A stretch of DNA of 8,971 bases from Candidatus Sulfopaludibacter sp. SbA3 (GTDB lineage Bacteria; Acidobacteriota; Terriglobia; Bryobacterales; Bryobacteraceae), in NCBI GenBank assembly GCA_900290315.1, contig OKRF01000104.1, positions 3,039 through 12,009 of the forward strand, read 5' to 3'. Positions within the stretch are counted from its first letter, which is position 1, and each line of letters starts with the position of its first letter. Below, in pieces: positions 6,112 to 8,971 of this stretch. The notes beneath the pieces are model-generated. The model searched no databases. It was given only the letters and a program-made list of their open reading frames with translations, and was not told the DNA's origin. A program made the translations under genes and the position numbers.

Positions 6112-6499
6112 GCCTACACCCGCACCCACCGAAGCCGAACTGAACATCCTGAGGGTATTGTGGCGATCCGGTCCCCGCACCGTTCGTGAGGTCCACGAAG
6201 AGCTCTACCGCAACACGGATGTGGGCTACACCACCACCTTGAAGCTGCTGCAGAACATGTTCGCCAAGGGAATTGTCAGGCGGAACGAAGACCAACGCCA
6301 GCATATCTATGCGGCCGCGGTGTCGGAACAGCGAACGCTCAACGAACTGGTCCGGCGGTGGGTCGATCACACTTTCGCCGGTTCGCCCGCTGCGCTGGCC
6401 ATGCGCGCGCTGGACGGCAAGCGTGTCACCCGCGAGGAACTGAAGTCCTTGAAGGCGCTGATATCCCGGCTGGAAGAGCGCGAAAGAGGTGGCAGATGA
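6110..6499 (+). CDS. BlaI/MecI-family transcriptional repressor
   Basis: This 129-residue winged-helix repressor shows the family signature: 'PTEAELNILRVLWRSGPRTV' at residues 6-25, 'EVHEEL' and 'GYTTTLKLLQNMFAKGIVRR' (39-58), then 'QHIYAAAVSE' as the wing. The rest is the helical dimerisation tail, which is the region cleaved in BlaI/MecI when the paired protease is activated. Its stop overlaps the start of the M56 gene (ATGA, 6496-6499), so the two are made together. An inverted repeat overlaps its own start codon, consistent with autorepression. No beta-lactamase or other classical target is in the window, so the regulon is unknown. A neutral name is preferred because resistance is not implied. 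Confidence 0.92.
   Translation: MPTPAPTEAELNILRVLWRSGPRTVREVHEELYRNTDVGYTTTLKLLQNMFAKGIVRRNEDQRQHIYAAAVSEQRTLNELVRRWVDHTFAGSPAALAMRALDGKRVTREELKSLKALISRLEERERGGR
6485..6490 (+). promoter_or_regulatory. Ribosome-binding site for the M56 gene
   Basis: AGAGGT at 6485-6490 lies 5 nt before the ATG at 6496. It decides in favour of this start rather than the in-frame ATG at 6358, which would prepend 46 residues encoded inside the repressor gene in another frame. Confidence 0.65.
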
Positions 6500-7725
6500 C
6501 CTACCCCATGCAACTGATGGGTTGGGTGCTGCTGCACGCCGGATGGCAGACGCTGGTCATCGCACTGTGGCTGGATCTGGCGATGCGGCTCATGCCGCGC
6601 GCCTCTGCCCAACTGCGTTATCGCACCGCCGCGCTGCACCTTGTGGCGGCGATCGGCGCGATGGCGCTCACGCTCGCGGTTTCGCACGCCAGCATGGCCG
6701 CCGGTTCCCACATGGCGCCCGCACGCGAGGTACCGGCGGGATGGTTTCCCGCCATGCGCCGGGGAACCGGACCGTTGCTTGCGATCCTGGCATTCGTCTG
6801 GCTGGGCGGAGTCGCGGTTGCCCAGGCGCTGCTGGCAGTCCGTCTGATTCGCCTGCTCAGGCTTCTCCGCCACTCCGAGCCCGCGCCGGCGGAGATCCGG
6901 GCAGCCGTCCAAGAACTGTCCCGCGGCATCGGTCTGCGCCGGCCGCCGGAGGTCTGCTGCGCGGATGTCGCGTCTCCCATGGTGGCGGGCTGGCGGACCA
7001 GCGCGGTGGTGCTGCCCCGCGAATTCGAACGGATGCATCCGCCGGCGGAGGCCCGCGCGCTGCTGGCGCACGAACTGGCCCACGTGTTGCGGCGCGACTA
7101 TGCCGGCAATCTGCTGCAGCTCATGGCCGCTTCTTTGCTCTGGTGGCATCCCGGCGTGTGGCTCATCTACCGCCGAATGCGGCACGAGCGGGAATGCGCC
7201 AGTGACGAGCAGGCGGTGCGGATCACCGGGTCGGCTGCCGGGTTGGCGAATGGCCTGTTTCGGCTGGCTGCCGCTTCCGTGCCGTCCGATGCCGCCCTGG
7301 TCGCGGCCCATTCCAGCGGACTCGCCGACCGCATTTCCCGCATGGCGGAGCCACCCGCGCGGTGGGGCGGCAGATTCGCGCCGTGGCTGCTCCTCGGCGC
7401 CGCCGTGCCATTGGCGGCCATCGCCATCGCCGCCGGAGCGGCCGCACCTCGCGTGGAAACGCTAACCCGGGCCTACGCCGCCAGTTCCCTTGGCCCGCCG
7501 ATTGTTTTCACGATTCAGGCGCACGATCCGGCGGGCACTTTCCTGGTTCGCATGTTTCGCGGACGCGTTGTGGATATCGTGCTGGGGCAGGAGCCCGTGC
7601 CGCCCACTCATGTCATGCAGCACGGCGACACCGTCACGGTCATGGGCCGGACTGGCCAGGAACTGCTCCGGCTCGAAATCGACCCGCGCGGCGGGTTCCG
7701 CTGGACGCCGCGCCGGGCTTCGTAA
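6496..7725 (+). CDS. M56-family (BlaR1-like) membrane metalloprotease, no penicillin-binding domain
   Basis: This 409-residue integral membrane protein has hydrophobic segments near residues 8-30, 44-64, 94-118, 205-225 and 296-316. The zinc-protease signature is 'HELAH' (H192, E193, H196), with the downstream third-ligand region 'HERECASDEQA' (E233 the likely ligand). This is the M56 peptidase architecture of BlaR1/MecR1. BlaR1 is about 600 residues because of a C-terminal penicillin-binding sensor; here only ~90 residues (about 320-409) follow the last helix, with no SxxK-type sensor domain. The input signal is therefore probably not a beta-lactam. In known systems the protease triggers cleavage of its BlaI partner, and that relation is inferred here from the coupled gene pair. 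The start at 6496 is supported by ATGA overlap and an AGAGGT site. Confidence 0.88.
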   Translation: MTYPMQLMGWVLLHAGWQTLVIALWLDLAMRLMPRASAQLRYRTAALHLVAAIGAMALTLAVSHASMAAGSHMAPAREVPAGWFPAMRRGTGPLLAILAFVWLGGVAVAQALLAVRLIRLLRLLRHSEPAPAEIRAAVQELSRGIGLRRPPEVCCADVASPMVAGWRTSAVVLPREFERMHPPAEARALLAHELAHVLRRDYAGNLLQLMAASLLWWHPGVWLIYRRMRHERECASDEQAVRITGSAAGLANGLFRLAAASVPSDAALVAAHSSGLADRISRMAEPPARWGGRFAPWLLLGAAVPLAAIAIAAGAAAPRVETLTRAYAASSLGPPIVFTIQAHDPAGTFLVRMFRGRVVDIVLGQEPVPPTHVMQHGDTVTVMGRTGQELLRLEIDPRGGFRWTPRRAS

Positions 7726-7745
7726 GCCCTTTCCCCAAACGAATC

Positions 7746-8971
7746 CTACTCCTCCCTCAGAGCGACGGTGCAATCCACTCGAGTAGCCCGGCGCAGAGGC
7801 AGATAAAGGGCAACCGGAGAAATCATCAGAACCGTAGACGACGCCAGCGCGATGGTCAACGGGTCACGCGGATGCACCTGGTATAGGAGGGTTTCCAGAA
7901 AGCGGCCGAGCACCAGGCTCCCGGCCAAACCTACCGCCAAACCCACTCCGATCGGCACGAGACTCTGCCGCATCACAAGTTTGCCGATGGCCGCGGGCGA
8001 TGCGCCGACCGCCATCCGGATGCCGATCTCGCGCGTGCGTGACGCAACAAGATTCGACAATACGCCATAGATCCCCAGCGCGCCCAGAACCAGCGCCAGT
8101 CCCGCGAAGATCTCCAGCAGGAGGGTGTTAAATCGCCGCTCTGACAACGCCCGATCCACGTAATACTCCATCGGACGAACCTCTAGTGCCGGCAAGGTAC
8201 GATCCTGGGACCAGACGGCGTTGCGCAGGACTGCGGCCAGGGCCATAGAGCTTCCTGCGCGAACCAACAAGGTCGCCTTCGGAACTCCCACCGTGAGGTG
8301 GAAGATCGTCGGACGATTGCCGTTCTCCGCGCCCATGGCCCTATAGTCGGAGACCACCCCGACAATCTCGGAACTGATCTTCTTGTCGCCATCGAGCAGA
8401 ATCCTGCCTAGCGGGTTCTCGCTCGGAGAGAATTTGCGGGCAAAGGTGCGGTTCACAGCGACGAGCGGGTGCCCGCTCTCGGAGGTCTGCAAGTCACCGG
8501 AGGTGAACCAGCGGCCCGCTTCCAGCCGCAGGCCGATGGTTGTGAAGTAGTCGGCACTCACATTGGCCTGGTCGGCGATGGGGAGTGCGTCCATCGGCGG
8601 GTCGGGCTGGCCGGCGATATAGAAGTTCGAGAAACCCAGGCTATGTAGCGGCAAAGCGTCCGTTACCGCGGCAGCAGTAACGCCCGGAATGGATTGGACC
8701 CGGTCGATCAGGGATCGGAAGAAGCGCGATCGGCTCGGGCCATCGGGATACGATTTGGCCGGCAGGTCGATATCGGCGCTGGTGAGGCGCGTTGTGTCGA
8801 ACCCGACGCCCGTGGCCACCACTTCGTGGAAACTGCGGATCATCAGGCCCGCCCCCGTGACCAGCATCAGGGCGAGAGCAACCTCTACAGCAATGAGGAA
8901 CTGCCTGCTCCGGGCGCGTCCGGCGGTTGTGCCCCACCCCCCACCCTTCAACATGGCGCTTAGATCGGGAC
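7746..8971 (-). CDS. Orphan FtsX/MacB-like permease (ADOP type), C-terminal half; 5' end outside window
   Basis: The - strand frame is open from the right edge to the TAG at 7748-7746. The first ATG in the window (8954) is preceded in frame by codons for Pro-Asp-Leu-Ser-Ala, which fits the middle of an acidobacterial duplicated orphan permease (linker 'DLSAMLKGGGWG'), so the gene continues off the edge. Numbering from that Met, there is one helix (18-38), a large periplasmic MacB-like domain (40-270) with 'IVGVVSDYRAMG' (197-208), then an FtsX-type core of three helices (277-300, 332-352, 365-387). The conserved cytoplasmic loop is 'RTREIGIRMAVGAS' (306-319), and the C-terminal tail is 'RRATRVDCTVALREE'. 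These large permeases lack a nearby ATPase gene, and the substrate is unknown. It converges on the M56 gene with 20 nt between the stops. Confidence 0.88.
   Translation of the reverse strand, partial: PDLSAMLKGGGWGTTAGRARSRQFLIAVEVALALMLVTGAGLMIRSFHEVVATGVGFDTTRLTSADIDLPAKSYPDGPSRSRFFRSLIDRVQSIPGVTAAAVTDALPLHSLGFSNFYIAGQPDPPMDALPIADQANVSADYFTTIGLRLEAGRWFTSGDLQTSESGHPLVAVNRTFARKFSPSENPLGRILLDGDKKISSEIVGVVSDYRAMGAENGNRPTIFHLTVGVPKATLLVRAGSSMALAAVLRNAVWSQDRTLPALEVRPMEYYVDRALSERRFNTLLLEIFAGLALVLGALGIYGVLSNLVASRTREIGIRMAVGASPAAIGKLVMRQSLVPIGVGLAVGLAGSLVLGRFLETLLYQVHPRDPLTIALASSTVLMISPVALYLPLRRATRVDCTVALREE

Noticed and set aside
5063..6370. Antisense open frame (435 codons) spanning VWFA gene 2 and the BlaI-type gene
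   Set aside because: It covers two well-supported genes on the other strand and has no signal peptide, motif or ribosome-binding site of its own.
6358..6495. Upstream in-frame start (6358) for the M56 protease
   Set aside because: The added 46 residues are Arg-rich out-of-frame translation of the repressor gene; the ATG at 6496 has an AGAGGT site and ATGA coupling.
6367..7311. Antisense open frame (314 codons) opposite the M56 gene
   Set aside because: It lies opposite the HELAH-bearing gene and its product is His/Arg/Gln-rich, as expected from high-GC shadow frames.
7726..7745. Bidirectional terminator between the converging M56 and permease genes
   Set aside because: The 20-nt gap contains no inverted repeat or T-run that would support one.
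8952..8954. ATG at 8954 (- strand) as the true start of the permease
   Set aside because: The frame continues upstream with residues matching the internal linker of orphan permeases, so the gene is cut by the window edge.

Overview
The window looks like chromosomal DNA from an Acidobacteriota bacterium, most likely of the Bryobacter/Solibacter type. This is inferred from the gene families present: two proteins of the 'VWFA-related Acidobacterial domain' type, a large MacB/FtsX-like orphan permease of the acidobacterial duplicated type, a PadR regulator of the kind that accompanies such permeases, and a BlaI/M56 pair. The DNA is GC-rich and coding-dense, and several start/stop codons overlap. 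No RNA gene, CRISPR array, insertion sequence or phage gene was seen.

Layout: (1) 1-1067, the 3' part of a + strand gene that joins the end of a DUF1080 (3-keto-disaccharide hydrolase/GH16-like) domain to a PHP-type metal-hydrolase-like domain. (2) 1127-2968, a PadR-family repressor with a near-consensus promoter and a 9-bp inverted repeat reaching into its own start codon, followed 2 nt later by a membrane protein. That protein combines an N-terminal segment resembling the prefix of acidobacterial ABC permeases, one transmembrane helix and eight EF-hand-like loops. (3) 3029-6076, two consecutive secreted VWFA-type proteins. The first is split by a frameshift near 3230-3233; the second has an intact MIDAS site and overlaps the first by an ATGA junction. 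(4) 6094-7725, a BlaI/MecI-type repressor with an inverted repeat over its start codon, coupled by ATGA to an M56 (BlaR1-like) membrane metalloprotease that lacks a penicillin-binding sensor domain. (5) 7746-8971, on the - strand and converging on the M56 gene, the C-terminal half of an orphan FtsX/MacB-like permease whose 5' end lies outside the window.

The PadR gene and the EF-hand gene form one probable operon, the two VWFA genes a second, and BlaI-M56 a third. All six are co-directional and short gaps separate the units. Four of them (EF-hand protein, two VWFA proteins, M56) are membrane-bound or exported, so this may be an envelope-function region under two local repressors; that link is an inference. 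The most unusual items are the permease-prefix/EF-hand fusion under PadR control, the regulators whose operator-like dyads run into their own start codons, the PHP-like domain with several metal-ligand positions substituted, and the frameshifted VWFA gene.
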